Positions 1-6,688 of a stretch of 12,980 bases of DNA are shown here, piece by piece (within the stretch, counting starts at the first letter, position 1; every line of letters starts with the position of its first letter). Below the pieces are notes generated by a model. That model did no database searches and was not told where the DNA came from. It saw only the letters and a list, made by a program, of their open reading frames with translations. Source of the stretch: an uncultured Oscillospiraceae bacterium (lineage in GTDB: Bacteria > Bacillota > Clostridia > Oscillospirales > Acutalibacteraceae); NCBI GenBank assembly GCA_900545625.1, contig UQZS01000051.1:1-12980 (forward strand), written 5' to 3'. The position numbers were made by a program, and so were the translations under genes.

Positions 1-547
1 CCATATAACCGGTCAACATGCCGTCTCTGCTCTCGATCCTGCCGCCGTCGGGCGCTTTTGTCTGCGTTGTCACGCCAAACGCTTCAAGCGCCGCCGAATT
101 GAACCAGCCCATGTGCCCGGATTTGTGGCGGATCACGAGCTTGTGTTGCGGTGCGAGCGTATCCAAGTCCGCAAGACTCGGCGGTTCGCCGTTTCCCATG
201 CCGGCGGGATCGAAATCCCACGCTGTGATCCAAGCGCCGGGCGCAATCGCCCTTTCTTGTGCAAAATTTGAAATACGAGCCTGCATTTCCCGCAAGGAGC
301 GCACGCCGTTTAAGGAAACCTGCAAAAACGAATAGGCGACCTGCGTGAAATGACTGTGCGCGTCGATGAACGCGGGCAGCAGCGCCGCACCGCCGAGTTC
401 CACCCAACGGCATGTGCCGTCGGCCTTTTTCGATACCGTGCGCAGATCACCGATCTCGAGGATCCTGCCGTCCTCTGTGAGCAGTGCCTGTGCTGCTGCA
501 CCGCGATCCATGGTCACGATATCGCCGCCGTAAAACAGGGTTTGCAT
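1..547 (-). CDS. YtcJ-like amidohydrolase, N-terminal part (cut by window edge)
   Basis: Reading the minus strand from the ATG at 547-545 gives 182 residues open to the left edge, so the C-terminal part is missing. It starts MQTLFYGGDIVTMD, a short beta-sandwich segment typical of metal-dependent amidohydrolases, followed at residues 58-67 by LPAFIDAHSHF. The HxH pair (H64, H66) is the first metal-ligand motif. Further on, RHKSGHMGWFNSAAL (about residues 139-153) fits the amidohydro_3/YtcJ group, whose full-length members are usually over 500 residues. Start choice: AAAGGAG at 564-558 lies 10 nt before this ATG; the nearer ATG at 552 is in a different frame. The substrate cannot be deduced; members of this family hydrolyse C-N bonds of varied amides. 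It diverges from the cell wall cluster and probably has no link to it. Family call is fairly sure, exact function unknown. Confidence 0.85.
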   Translation of the reverse strand, partial: MQTLFYGGDIVTMDRGAAAQALLTEDGRILEIGDLRTVSKKADGTCRWVELGGAALLPAFIDAHSHFTQVAYSFLQVSLNGVRSLREMQARISNFAQERAIAPGAWITAWDFDPAGMGNGEPPSLADLDTLAPQHKLVIRHKSGHMGWFNSAALEAFGVTTQTKAPDGGRIESRDGMLTGYM

Positions 548-640
548 GCCATAAACACTCCTTTGCTTCCTGTATTTATCCTGTGCGCGGGAGTACGAAA
601 TATCCGTCCGCCGCCTTGGAACCGAAAATCGGGAAGAGGC

Positions 641-657
641 GTGGGAAAAATTCCCAC
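641..657. repeat. Perfect inverted repeat in divergent intergenic region
   Basis: GTGGGAA, spacer AAA, TTCCCAC: a perfect 7-bp dyad 94 bp upstream of the amidohydrolase start and about 150 bp upstream of the mraZ promoter. No T-run follows on either strand, so it is a poor intrinsic terminator. An operator for a dimeric regulator is possible, but there is no direct evidence. Confidence 0.5.
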
Positions 658-689
658 CGACTCGAAATATCCCTGTGGGCCAGGTGAAA

Positions 690-707
690 TATACGCTCGT
701 GCGTATA
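690..707. repeat. Perfect inverted repeat in divergent intergenic region
   Basis: TATACGC, loop TCGT, GCGTATA: a perfect 7-bp dyad with a 4-nt spacer. It sits 83 bp upstream of the -35 box of the mraZ promoter. It has no T-tract on the plus strand, so an operator or a remnant of a terminator are both possible. Confidence 0.5.
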
Positions 708-756
708 AATAACCGCGAATTTTGCCGATTCTTTGTAGATTATGGTTAAAAGCTGT

Positions 757-782
757 CCGAAATATTTGTTCAAAATTTTCGG
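757..782. repeat. Imperfect inverted repeat next to mraZ promoter
   Basis: CCGAAA (757-762) is complementary to TTTCGG (777-782), with an additional inner TTT/AAA pairing (765-767 with 772-774) after a 2x2 mismatch. It ends 8 bp before the -35 box of the mraZ promoter, a place where a regulator could act. It may also be chance in an AT-rich stretch. Confidence 0.3.
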
Positions 783-790
783 AAAACCGC

Positions 791-819
791 TTGCAAAAGC
801 GGGGCGGATTGATTATAAT
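791..819 (+). promoter_or_regulatory. Sigma-A promoter of the dcw cluster (upstream of mraZ)
   Basis: TTGCAA at 791-796, a 17-bp spacer, and a perfect TATAAT at 814-819. Transcription should begin near 826, giving a leader of about 85 nt before mraZ. This is the only convincing plus-strand promoter seen in the window, so it probably drives the whole run of genes from mraZ to murA. I saw no equally good promoter for the divergent amidohydrolase. Confidence 0.85.
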
Positions 820-831
820 GGTGGTACTAAT

Positions 832-873
832 AGGAAATAAAAACAAGTTGAAAGGTACTCAGAGGAAATAAAA
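832..873 (+). repeat. 11-bp direct repeat in the mraZ leader
   Basis: AGGAAATAAAA occurs at 832-842 and again at 863-873, exactly 31 bp apart, about three helical turns. Both copies lie just downstream of the promoter, in the 5' leader of mraZ. Neither copy acts as the mraZ ribosome binding site, because both are too far from the start codon. A protein-binding role, for example for MraZ itself, is an inference. Confidence 0.45.
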
Positions 874-901
874 GTGCCTTTTTGCAAGGCAAGTGGAGGT
901 G
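871..901 (+). promoter_or_regulatory. mraZ leader hairpin, candidate MraZ boxes and RBS
   Basis: TGCCTT (875-880) can pair with AAGGCA (886-891) around a 5-nt loop, directly before the ribosome binding site GGAGGTG (895-901). AAGTG occurs on both sides, at 872-876 and 891-895, 19 bp apart. MraZ proteins are known to autoregulate their operon through short repeated boxes near the promoter, GTGG-containing in several Firmicutes-related groups. These two AAGTG copies are weak candidates because the spacing is not the usual one-turn repeat. Confidence 0.35.
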
Positions 902-910
902 AACGGCGGT

Positions 911-1321
911 ATGATGTTTCAAGGCAACGCGGAATATACACTGGATGCGAAAAACCGTCTGTTCATCCCTGTCAAGATCCGGGAACAGGTGGGCGACAGC
1001 TTCATTTTGTTCCTGCCCCCGCGCGAAAAATGCCTGTATATTTACAGCGAAGCGCGCTGGGAGGAGGTTGCACGGGAAGTGCTTGCCAAAAACGACCGTG
1101 GGTATGAGCGCCTGATCTTCGGCAATGCCGTCACGGCGGAAACGGACAAGCAGGGGCGCATTACCATCCGCGCGGACTTCTGCAAACGTATCGGGCTGAA
1201 AAAGTCCGTCACCATTGCCGGTACGGGCGAACGTCTTGAGATCTGGGATACCGCTACGCGCAACGAAGAGCTTGCGCGGCTTGCCGAATCTGCCGATACC
1301 TATTCGGATATCCGCTTTTAA
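911..1321 (+). CDS. mraZ: Transcriptional regulator MraZ
   Basis: A 136-residue protein, close to the usual 140-150. MraZ is an oligomeric DNA-binding protein of the AbrB-like double-split beta-barrel fold that controls its own dcw operon. Both tandem domains are visible: the first with DAKNRLFIPVKIRE near the N-terminus, the second with TAETDKQGRITIRADF in the middle; each carries the conserved D-x-x-x-R type core. The start is taken at ATG 911 (MMFQGNAEYTL), which follows GGAGGTG at 895-901 by 9 nt and matches the short N-terminus of the family; ATG 914 is an alternative, and in-frame GTGs at 893 and 899 lie within the ribosome binding site. It is the first gene after the 791-819 promoter, and rsmH follows after 15 nt, the standard order. 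Confidence 0.96.
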   Translation: MMFQGNAEYTLDAKNRLFIPVKIREQVGDSFILFLPPREKCLYIYSEARWEEVAREVLAKNDRGYERLIFGNAVTAETDKQGRITIRADFCKRIGLKKSVTIAGTGERLEIWDTATRNEELARLAESADTYSDIRF

Positions 1322-1336
1322 CGGGAGCGCGGCGCT

Positions 1337-2269
1337 ATGGATTTTGTGCATCATCCCGTATTGCTGTCTGAAACCATCGACGCGCTGCATATCCGCCCGG
1401 ACGGGTTGTACTGTGATTGTACGGCGGGCGGCGGCGGACACGCAGCGGCAATTTTGTCTCACCTGAACGAGCACGGCAAGCTGATTGCCGTTGACCGTGA
1501 TCCGGATGCGATTGCCGTGCTGCAAGCGCGCTTTGAAAAGGACGCGCGTGTACGCGTGGTGCACAGCACGTTTGACCGAATTACAGACATTTTGAGCGGC
1601 GAGCGGGCGGACGGCGTTCTTGCCGATCTCGGTGTGAGCTCTTACCAGTTGGACACGCCCGAGCGCGGCTTTTCTTTTCACAAGGATGCGCCTCTGGATA
1701 TGCGCATGAGCAAAACAGGACTTTCGGCGGCGGACGTGGTGAATACTTATTCCGAAGCGGCGCTGCGACGGCTGCTTTGGGAATACGGCGAAGAAAAATA
1801 CACTTCTTTGATTGCGCGCAGCATTGTGCGAACCCGGGAAGAAAAACCGATCGAAACGACGTTCCAGCTTGTGGATGCCATCAAACAGGCACTGCCGCAA
1901 AAGGCAATGCGTGATGCGCATCCTGCGCGGCGTACGTTTCAGGCGATCCGTATTGAAGTCAACGGCGAGCTTTCCATGCTCGAAGGCGCGCTTGACGCGA
2001 TGTTCGACGCGCTTTGCGTCGGCGGCGTTTTGGCGGTCATCACGTTTCATTCTTTAGAGGATAGATTGGTCAAGCGGCGGTTTGCCGCCTTTGCCGAAGG
2101 ATGCACCTGTCCGAAGGAATTCCCCGTCTGCGTGTGCGGTAAAAAACCGCGCGGGGAGGTCCTTTTGAAAGGCAAGGCGCCGACAGAGAGCGAGATCGAA
2201 CAAAATCCCCGCGCGCGAAGTGCCAGATTGCGCGCCGTGCGCAAACTGCGGGATACACAAGAGGGCTGA
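1337..2269 (+). CDS. rsmH: 16S rRNA (cytosine(1402)-N(4))-methyltransferase RsmH
   Basis: 310 residues, the normal length for RsmH (formerly MraW). It methylates N4 of C1402 in the decoding centre of 16S rRNA using S-adenosylmethionine. The N-terminus has HHPVLLSETIDAL and the SAM-binding glycine loop TAGGGGH (residues 29-35), then the acidic DRDPDAI strand end. ADLGVSSYQLDTPERGFSF, PLDMRM, RRTFQAIRIEVNGEL and ITFHSLEDRLVKRRF are all family signatures. The C-terminus NPRARSARLRAVRKL is also typical. The ribosome binding site is modest (GGGAG at 1323-1327, 9 nt before ATG). The gene lies between mraZ and the ftsL-like gene, its usual place. Cytoplasmic. Confidence 0.97.
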   Translation: MDFVHHPVLLSETIDALHIRPDGLYCDCTAGGGGHAAAILSHLNEHGKLIAVDRDPDAIAVLQARFEKDARVRVVHSTFDRITDILSGERADGVLADLGVSSYQLDTPERGFSFHKDAPLDMRMSKTGLSAADVVNTYSEAALRRLLWEYGEEKYTSLIARSIVRTREEKPIETTFQLVDAIKQALPQKAMRDAHPARRTFQAIRIEVNGELSMLEGALDAMFDALCVGGVLAVITFHSLEDRLVKRRFAAFAEGCTCPKEFPVCVCGKKPRGEVLLKGKAPTESEIEQNPRARSARLRAVRKLRDTQEG

Positions 2270-2308
2270 CGCGGAATACACGCGGGCGGCAGGAAAGGGA
2301 AGGCAGAC

Positions 2309-2860
2309 ATGGCGAGATACCAAAAATACAGTGACGCGGACTTCGCAAGGTTTGAAACGTCTGCGCCCGCATACAATCAAAACGCGGCGCGCAAGCTCGC
2401 GCCGAAGCCCGAAGCGTCGCCGAAGCCGCCGATGCGGCTGGTGGAGCGCAAGAAAAAGACGGTTGCCCAAGCGCGGCGGGAAATGAAGATCGGCGCACGG
2501 CAGGCGGCGAAAATTTTGGCGGTCTCCGTTTTTCTGCTGTCCATGTTCGCCGTGCTTTTGTACGGCAGGCTGCGCGTGGACGAGCTTACCCGCGAAGTGG
2601 ATGCGGCTGCTGTGCAGCTGCAAGAAGCACAGGATGAATACACGCGATTAAACATGCAGCTGGATTCCGAGTTTTCGCTCGAGCGCGTCGAAACCTATGC
2701 GCAGGACGTGCTGGGCATGACCAAGGCGGAGGGGTATCAGATCGAGCATATCGACCTGTCCGGAGAGGATGCAGTGGTCATCTCCGGCGACAAGACCTTG
2801 TCCGAAAGCAGCGAGGGTTCTTTTGTTGAGCGGGTTTTGGAATATCTGAAATCGGAATAA
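2309..2860 (+). CDS. ftsL: FtsL-like divisome protein (septum formation initiator family)
   Basis: 183 residues, a bitopic membrane protein. Residues 1-65 are a long basic, proline-containing cytoplasmic part (with KPEASPKPP and RKKKT). Residues 66-85 form one membrane segment (AAKILAVSVFLLSMFAVLLY). Residues 88-120 form a likely coiled coil (VDELTREVDAAAVQLQEAQ), followed by a region around DVLGMTKAEGYQIEHI that resembles the end of FtsL/DivIC proteins, then an acidic tail of about 30 residues. FtsL forms a complex with FtsQ (DivIB) and DivIC that regulates the septal FtsW-PBP pair. It is longer than typical FtsL (100-130 residues) because of both tails. Position between rsmH and the class B PBP is the canonical ftsL slot. 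ATG 2309 follows a purine-rich AGGAAAGGGAAGG stretch. Sequence alone does not separate FtsL from DivIC; context favours FtsL. Confidence 0.75.
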   Translation: MARYQKYSDADFARFETSAPAYNQNAARKLAPKPEASPKPPMRLVERKKKTVAQARREMKIGARQAAKILAVSVFLLSMFAVLLYGRLRVDELTREVDAAAVQLQEAQDEYTRLNMQLDSEFSLERVETYAQDVLGMTKAEGYQIEHIDLSGEDAVVISGDKTLSESSEGSFVERVLEYLKSE

Positions 2861-2871
2861 AATAGGTATGA

Positions 2872-2910
2872 AAACGAGGGTTGAGGCTAAGGCAGCCTTG
2901 ACTCTCGTTT
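2872..2910 (+). promoter_or_regulatory. Long hairpin in ftsL-pbp spacer
   Basis: AAACGAGGGTTGAGGCT (2872-2888) pairs over 17 positions with 2894-2910 around a 5-nt loop, using three G-U pairs and no mismatches as RNA. It begins 12 nt after the ftsL-like stop codon. Only three T residues follow directly, so termination would be partial at most; an attenuator, processing site or mRNA-stabilising structure is possible. The spacer (114 nt) is large for this compact cluster. Confidence 0.6.
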
Positions 2911-2927
2911 GGTTCATCAAACCGTTA

Positions 2928-2956
2928 CGTGCATTTCTTGCACGATGCTTTTTCTT
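2928..2956 (+). terminator. Possible weak terminator or attenuator before the PBP gene
   Basis: CGTGCA (2928-2933), loop TTTCT, TGCACG (2939-2944), then ATGCTTTTTCTT. The stem is only 6 bp and the T-tract begins 4 nt after it, so it is a marginal intrinsic terminator. It lies immediately before the ribosome binding site of the PBP gene, so it could affect either read-through or translation. Confidence 0.3.
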
Positions 2957-2974
2957 AGGAAAGGAGTGCGTACC

Positions 2975-5191
2975 GTGCGAACACGACCGTCCAAGCAAAC
3001 GGCACAGCGTGCCACGTTTGCATTGGTGCTGCTCTCTTTGGGCTTTTTGTACTGCATCGGCGCGCTGGCATATGCTGCTTTGTTCAAAGGCGACGAATAC
3101 CGCTTGAAGGCCGAACAAAATCAGCTTTCCGATACGCAGATCGCCGCCGAACGCGGTACGATCTATGATTCCAACATGAAGGTGCTTGCGCAAAGCGCCT
3201 CGGCGTGGCTTGTGTATGTGAACCCCTCGCAGGTAAAAAGCGACGAGCAAAACGAACTCATCGTCCGCGGGCTTGTGGATATTCTCGGTGCGGATGAGGA
3301 GGATGTGCGCAATAAGCTTTCCAAGACCGAGACCGGGTATCAGAAGATCGCGGGCGAGATCGAGACCGATGTCAAGGAAGCGTTGGAGGCTTATATGACC
3401 GAGCATAAGGACGCTTCGCTTTCGCAGGTCATCGGCATCGATCCCGATACCAAGCGGTATTACCCGTATTCTTCCTTCGCCTCCACCATCATCGGCTTCA
3501 CCAATGCCGACGACGAGGGCATTGCCGGGGTAGAGATGCAGTATAACGATGATCTGACCGGCGTTTCGGGCAGGATCATCACCGCGAAAAACGCACGGCA
3601 GGGCTCTATGGGCAGCAGCTACGAGACGACTTACGACGCCGAAGCGGGCGAGAGCCTGGTGCTGACGATCGACGAGGTCATCCAATACTACCTTGAGCAA
3701 AGCCTTGCGCAAGCGATTACGGACACCGGCGCGAAATATGCTTACGGTATCGTCATGGACACGGATACCGGCGCGATCCTCGCGATGACCAGCCAGCCGG
3801 ATTTTGATTTGAATAACCCGCGCGTGATCTCCGATACGACAAAGGCGGAAGAGATTGCCGCCATGACCGACCCTACAGAACGTTCTACGGCGACCACCAA
3901 CGCGCTGTATTCCCAATGGCGCAACCGCACCATCAGCGATACCTATGAACCGGGTTCTGTTTTTAAGACGGTCGTTGTTTCCGCTGCACTCGAAGAGGGC
4001 GTAGTGGATCTTGACACCACCTATACCTGCACGGGTTCGATTCGTGTAGCCGACCGCATCCAGCATTGCTGGAAACGCGGCGGCCACGGGACGGAAACGC
4101 TGACCGAAGGCTTGATGAACTCCTGCAACCCGTTCTTCATCACCATCGGGCAGAGTATGGGGCAGGAGACGTTCTATAAATATTTCGAAGCGTTTGGGCT
4201 CACCGAAAAAACAGGCATCGACCTGCCTGCGGAGGCGGCTCCCGTCGCCGGGCAGACCTATCACGCGCTCGAAGATATGGGGATTACCGAGCTTTCGTCC
4301 AGTTCCTTCGGCCAGACCTTTCAGGTCAGCCCCATTCAGATGATCACGGCGGTCAATACGATCGCCAACGACGGCAAGCTCATGCAGCCGTATGTGGTGG
4401 ATTCGAAGCTCGACGGCGACGGCAATGTGGTCTATAAGACTACGCCGACCGTAAAACGGCAGGTCATTTCCGAAAAGACTGCCGACACCGTCGCGAACAT
4501 GATGGAGCAGGTCGTTTCCATCGGTACAGGTAAAAACGCCTATGTGGCGGGCTTCCATGTGGCGGGCAAGACCGGTACGAGCGAAAAGATCGGAATTGAG
4601 GGTGCGTATATTGCATCGTTTGCGGGCTTTGCGCCGGCGGATGACCCGCAGATCACCATTTTGATCGCCATTGACGAACCCGTCGGCGAACACGGCGGCG
4701 GCGCGGTAGCGGCGCCCATCGCCGGCGAGTTGCTTGAAAAGATATTGACCTATCTCAATGTAGAACCGCAGTATGAGGAAGATGAGATCTCCAATATCTC
4801 CTCCGTTGCGCCTTCGCTTGTGAATATGACCGTGAGCGAAGCGCAGAGTACGGCGTCTAAATTCAAGCTGCGCGTCATCGGCGACGGTGATACGGTGGTT
4901 TCACAGATCCCGGCGGCAGGGCAGCATATGCGCACGGGCGGTGTGATCGTGGTTTACACCGATACGGAAACCCCGCGCGAAACGGGAACGGTTCCCGACC
5001 TTTCCAACATGACCATGTCACAGGCGAATTCCGCTGCCGTGAATGCGGGCTTCAACATCCGCATCGCAGGCAATACGCATTCCGGCGAGGTGCTTTCCTA
5101 TAAGCAGAGTCTCGACGCGGGCAGCGAAGCGGAGCTCGGCTCCGTGATTACGGTGTATTTTAAATCCAATGTGGATGTACAAGACGGCTGA
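2975..5191 (+). CDS. ftsI: Class B penicillin-binding protein with two PASTA domains (FtsI/PBP2B/SpoVD type)
   Basis: 738 residues from GTG 2975, chosen because AAGGAG at 2961-2966 lies 8 nt upstream; the frame is open further upstream but has no comparable site. This is the septal transpeptidase (D,D-transpeptidase) that cross-links glycan made by FtsW. Order: short basic cytosolic end, membrane anchor at about 12-37, dimerisation domain with AAERGTIYDSN, then the transpeptidase domain with the SxxK motif S328-V-F-K331, the SxN motif S383-C-N385 and K532-T-G534. Two PASTA domains follow at about 611-672 and 673-731; these typically bind muropeptide or stabilise the enzyme. Length and two PASTA domains match Bacillus PBP2B better than SpoVD, which has one, but only one such gene is in this cluster, so a role in sporulation cannot be judged. 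Confidence 0.94.
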   Translation: MRTRPSKQTAQRATFALVLLSLGFLYCIGALAYAALFKGDEYRLKAEQNQLSDTQIAAERGTIYDSNMKVLAQSASAWLVYVNPSQVKSDEQNELIVRGLVDILGADEEDVRNKLSKTETGYQKIAGEIETDVKEALEAYMTEHKDASLSQVIGIDPDTKRYYPYSSFASTIIGFTNADDEGIAGVEMQYNDDLTGVSGRIITAKNARQGSMGSSYETTYDAEAGESLVLTIDEVIQYYLEQSLAQAITDTGAKYAYGIVMDTDTGAILAMTSQPDFDLNNPRVISDTTKAEEIAAMTDPTERSTATTNALYSQWRNRTISDTYEPGSVFKTVVVSAALEEGVVDLDTTYTCTGSIRVADRIQHCWKRGGHGTETLTEGLMNSCNPFFITIGQSMGQETFYKYFEAFGLTEKTGIDLPAEAAPVAGQTYHALEDMGITELSSSSFGQTFQVSPIQMITAVNTIANDGKLMQPYVVDSKLDGDGNVVYKTTPTVKRQVISEKTADTVANMMEQVVSIGTGKNAYVAGFHVAGKTGTSEKIGIEGAYIASFAGFAPADDPQITILIAIDEPVGEHGGGAVAAPIAGELLEKILTYLNVEPQYEEDEISNISSVAPSLVNMTVSEAQSTASKFKLRVIGDGDTVVSQIPAAGQHMRTGGVIVVYTDTETPRETGTVPDLSNMTMSQANSAAVNAGFNIRIAGNTHSGEVLSYKQSLDAGSEAELGSVITVYFKSNVDVQDG

Positions 5192-5206
5192 TTTATGAAA
5201 ATCAGC
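5187..5206 (+). promoter_or_regulatory. Hairpin over the PBP stop codon
   Basis: GCTGATTT (5187-5194), loop ATGA, AAATCAGC (5199-5206): a perfect 8-bp stem containing the PBP stop codon TGA (5189-5191), followed by TTTA. Too few T residues for a strong terminator. It may stabilise the 3' end of a processed transcript or modestly reduce transcription into murE. Confidence 0.5.
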
Positions 5207-5220
5207 TTTACGGATGCGGC

Positions 5221-5236
5221 AAAGACGAAGGTCTTT
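5221..5236 (+). promoter_or_regulatory. Hairpin just upstream of the murE ribosome binding site
   Basis: AAAGAC (5221-5226), loop GAAG, GTCTTT (5231-5236): a perfect 6-bp stem with a GNRA-like tetraloop, ending one base before the murE ribosome binding site AGGAGG (5238-5243). It is the second of two hairpins in the 59-nt pbp-murE gap. The function is unknown; it leaves the ribosome binding site single-stranded. Confidence 0.4.
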
Positions 5237-5250
5237 TAGGAGGAACAGAA

Positions 5251-6687
5251 TTGCTGGTTTCAAAGTTTTTGGAAAGAATGGATGTGCGCGGAACTTATGT
5301 GGACGCACAGGCGATGGATGTCACGGACGACTCCCGCCGCGTGCGTAAGGGCACTGTGTTCGTGTGCATTTGCGGGGCGCATTTTGACGGGCACTCGGCT
5401 GCTTTACAAGCGGAGGAGAACGGCGCCGTGCTGATCGTCGCAGAACGCGATACGGGTGCGAAAAATCAAGTGCTGGTCGAAAATACGCGCAGCGCCTATG
5501 CCCGCCTTTGCGCGGCGTTTTACGGTTATCCTGCGGAAAAGCTGCACCTCATCGGCGTGACAGGCACCAACGGCAAAACCACCACGACCATGCTGCTTAA
5601 AGGCATTCTGGATCGCGCGGGGATCCGTGCGGGGCTCATCGGTACGGTGCAGAACATGGTAGGCACGCAAAGCTACCCTGCTGCGCTGACCACACCCGAC
5701 TGCAAAGAGCTTCACCGCCTGTTTGCAGATATGGTAGCGGCGGGCTGTACGCACTGCGTCATGGAGGTGTCATCCCAAGCGCTCGACCAGCGCCGCGTAG
5801 ACGGCTGTCGGTTTGATTTGGCTGTGTTCACCAATTTAACGCAGGATCATTTGGATTATCACAAGACGTTTGAAAACTATTTGGCTGCCAAGCGCCGTCT
5901 GTTCGAGATGGCGGATACGGCTGTTCTCAACACCGATGACCCGCACGCCATGCAAATGGTAGAGGGGCTGCCTGTAAAGGTGGTCACCTTCTCCGTCAAT
6001 CGCGATGACAGCGACTATACGGCGAAAAACGTCAAATGCACGGCGGGCGCGGTGCAGTATGAGCTGCTCGGGCATGGCCGTATTGCACGCGTCCATGTCA
6101 AGATCCCCGGGCATTTTACCGTCTATAATTCCATGGGGGCGGCAATCTGCGCCATGGAAGCAGGGCTCGATTTTGAGCAGGTCATCGCGCTGCTTGCCGA
6201 AGCGCGCGGGGTACCCGGCCGCGTAGAGGTCGTGGACACCGACACGCCGTATACGGTCATTATCGACTACGCCCATTCGCCGGACGGCTTGGAAAACGTC
6301 ATCACCTCTTTGCGGGAGATCGCGCCCAAGCGCATCATCACCGTGTTCGGCTGCGGCGGCGACCGTGACAAGACCAAACGCCCGAAAATGGGTAAAATCG
6401 TCGGCGAACTGTCGGACGTAGCGGTCGTGACCTCCGACAATCCACGCACCGAAGACCCCGATGCGATCATTCAGGACATTTTAGCGGGCATGCAGGGCTG
6501 TAAAGCCAAATGCATTGTCATCACGGATCGCACCGAAGCGATCCGCCGCGCACTTTCCCTTGCAAAACCGGATGATGTAGTGCTGCTGGCAGGCAAAGGC
6601 CACGAGACCTATCAAATTCTTAAAACCGGAAAGATCCACTATGATGAGCGTGAGATTGTTGCGGACATCCTGAAAGGGAAGAAATAA
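5251..6687 (+). CDS. murE: UDP-MurNAc-L-Ala-D-Glu:meso-diaminopimelate ligase MurE
   Basis: 478 residues. MurE adds the third stem-peptide residue to UDP-MurNAc-L-Ala-D-Glu in the cytoplasm, using ATP. The start is TTG 5251, supported by a perfect AGGAGG at 5238-5243 with 7-nt spacing. N-terminal substrate domain: DDSRRVRKGTVFVCICGAHFDGH. Central ATPase domain: P-loop GVTGTNGKTTTT (from residue 102; K109 in the loop), TTPDCKELH, EVSSQALDQRRV, TNLTQDHLDYH, and YLAAKRRLF with the lysine expected to be carbamylated. C-terminal domain: IDYAHSPDGL, FGCGGDRDKTKRP and D396-N-P-R399. The DNPR motif is the known signature for meso-diaminopimelate over L-lysine, so this organism should have DAP-type peptidoglycan. 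murF begins one base after the stop. Confidence 0.97.
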   Translation: MLVSKFLERMDVRGTYVDAQAMDVTDDSRRVRKGTVFVCICGAHFDGHSAALQAEENGAVLIVAERDTGAKNQVLVENTRSAYARLCAAFYGYPAEKLHLIGVTGTNGKTTTTMLLKGILDRAGIRAGLIGTVQNMVGTQSYPAALTTPDCKELHRLFADMVAAGCTHCVMEVSSQALDQRRVDGCRFDLAVFTNLTQDHLDYHKTFENYLAAKRRLFEMADTAVLNTDDPHAMQMVEGLPVKVVTFSVNRDDSDYTAKNVKCTAGAVQYELLGHGRIARVHVKIPGHFTVYNSMGAAICAMEAGLDFEQVIALLAEARGVPGRVEVVDTDTPYTVIIDYAHSPDGLENVITSLREIAPKRIITVFGCGGDRDKTKRPKMGKIVGELSDVAVVTSDNPRTEDPDAIIQDILAGMQGCKAKCIVITDRTEAIRRALSLAKPDDVVLLAGKGHETYQILKTGKIHYDEREIVADILKGKK

Positions 6688-6688
6688 A

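Noticed and set aside
514..846. Minus-strand frame of 110 codons across the intergenic region
   Set aside because: It overlaps the amidohydrolase start in another frame and has no motif; the AAAGGAG site is better explained by the amidohydrolase start at 547.
893..910. Longer N-terminus for MraZ from GTG 893 or 899
   Set aside because: Those codons form part of the GGAGGTG ribosome binding site; ATG 911 gives the usual start of the family.
827..2050. 407-codon open frame on the minus strand opposite mraZ and rsmH
   Set aside because: It is fully antisense to two genes with clear family motifs, its protein is rich in R, H and F without any recognisable motif, and it has no good ribosome binding site. 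It is a shadow of GC-biased codons.
2898..2926. Internal promoter from TTGACT at 2898-2903
   Set aside because: The -35-like hexamer is good, but ACCGTT at the correct distance is no -10 box, and the hexamer lies in the arm of the hairpin.
2909..2974. Longer N-terminus for the PBP, starting at 2909
   Set aside because: It would put residues of the hairpin into the protein and lacks a ribosome binding site; GTG 2975 with AAGGAG 8 nt upstream gives a normal short cytosolic end before the membrane anchor.
2868..3107. Possible 79-residue leader peptide starting in the ftsL-pbp gap
   Set aside because: ATG 2868 lacks a convincing ribosome binding site, and the frame crosses the hairpins and the PBP start with no recognisable content. 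No run of codons for a single amino acid suggests classic attenuation.
2648..4693. 681-codon open frame on the minus strand opposite ftsL and the PBP gene
   Set aside because: Very long, but composed of arginine, histidine and isoleucine-rich shadow sequence, mirroring the codon usage of the PBP gene. No motif or promoter supports it.
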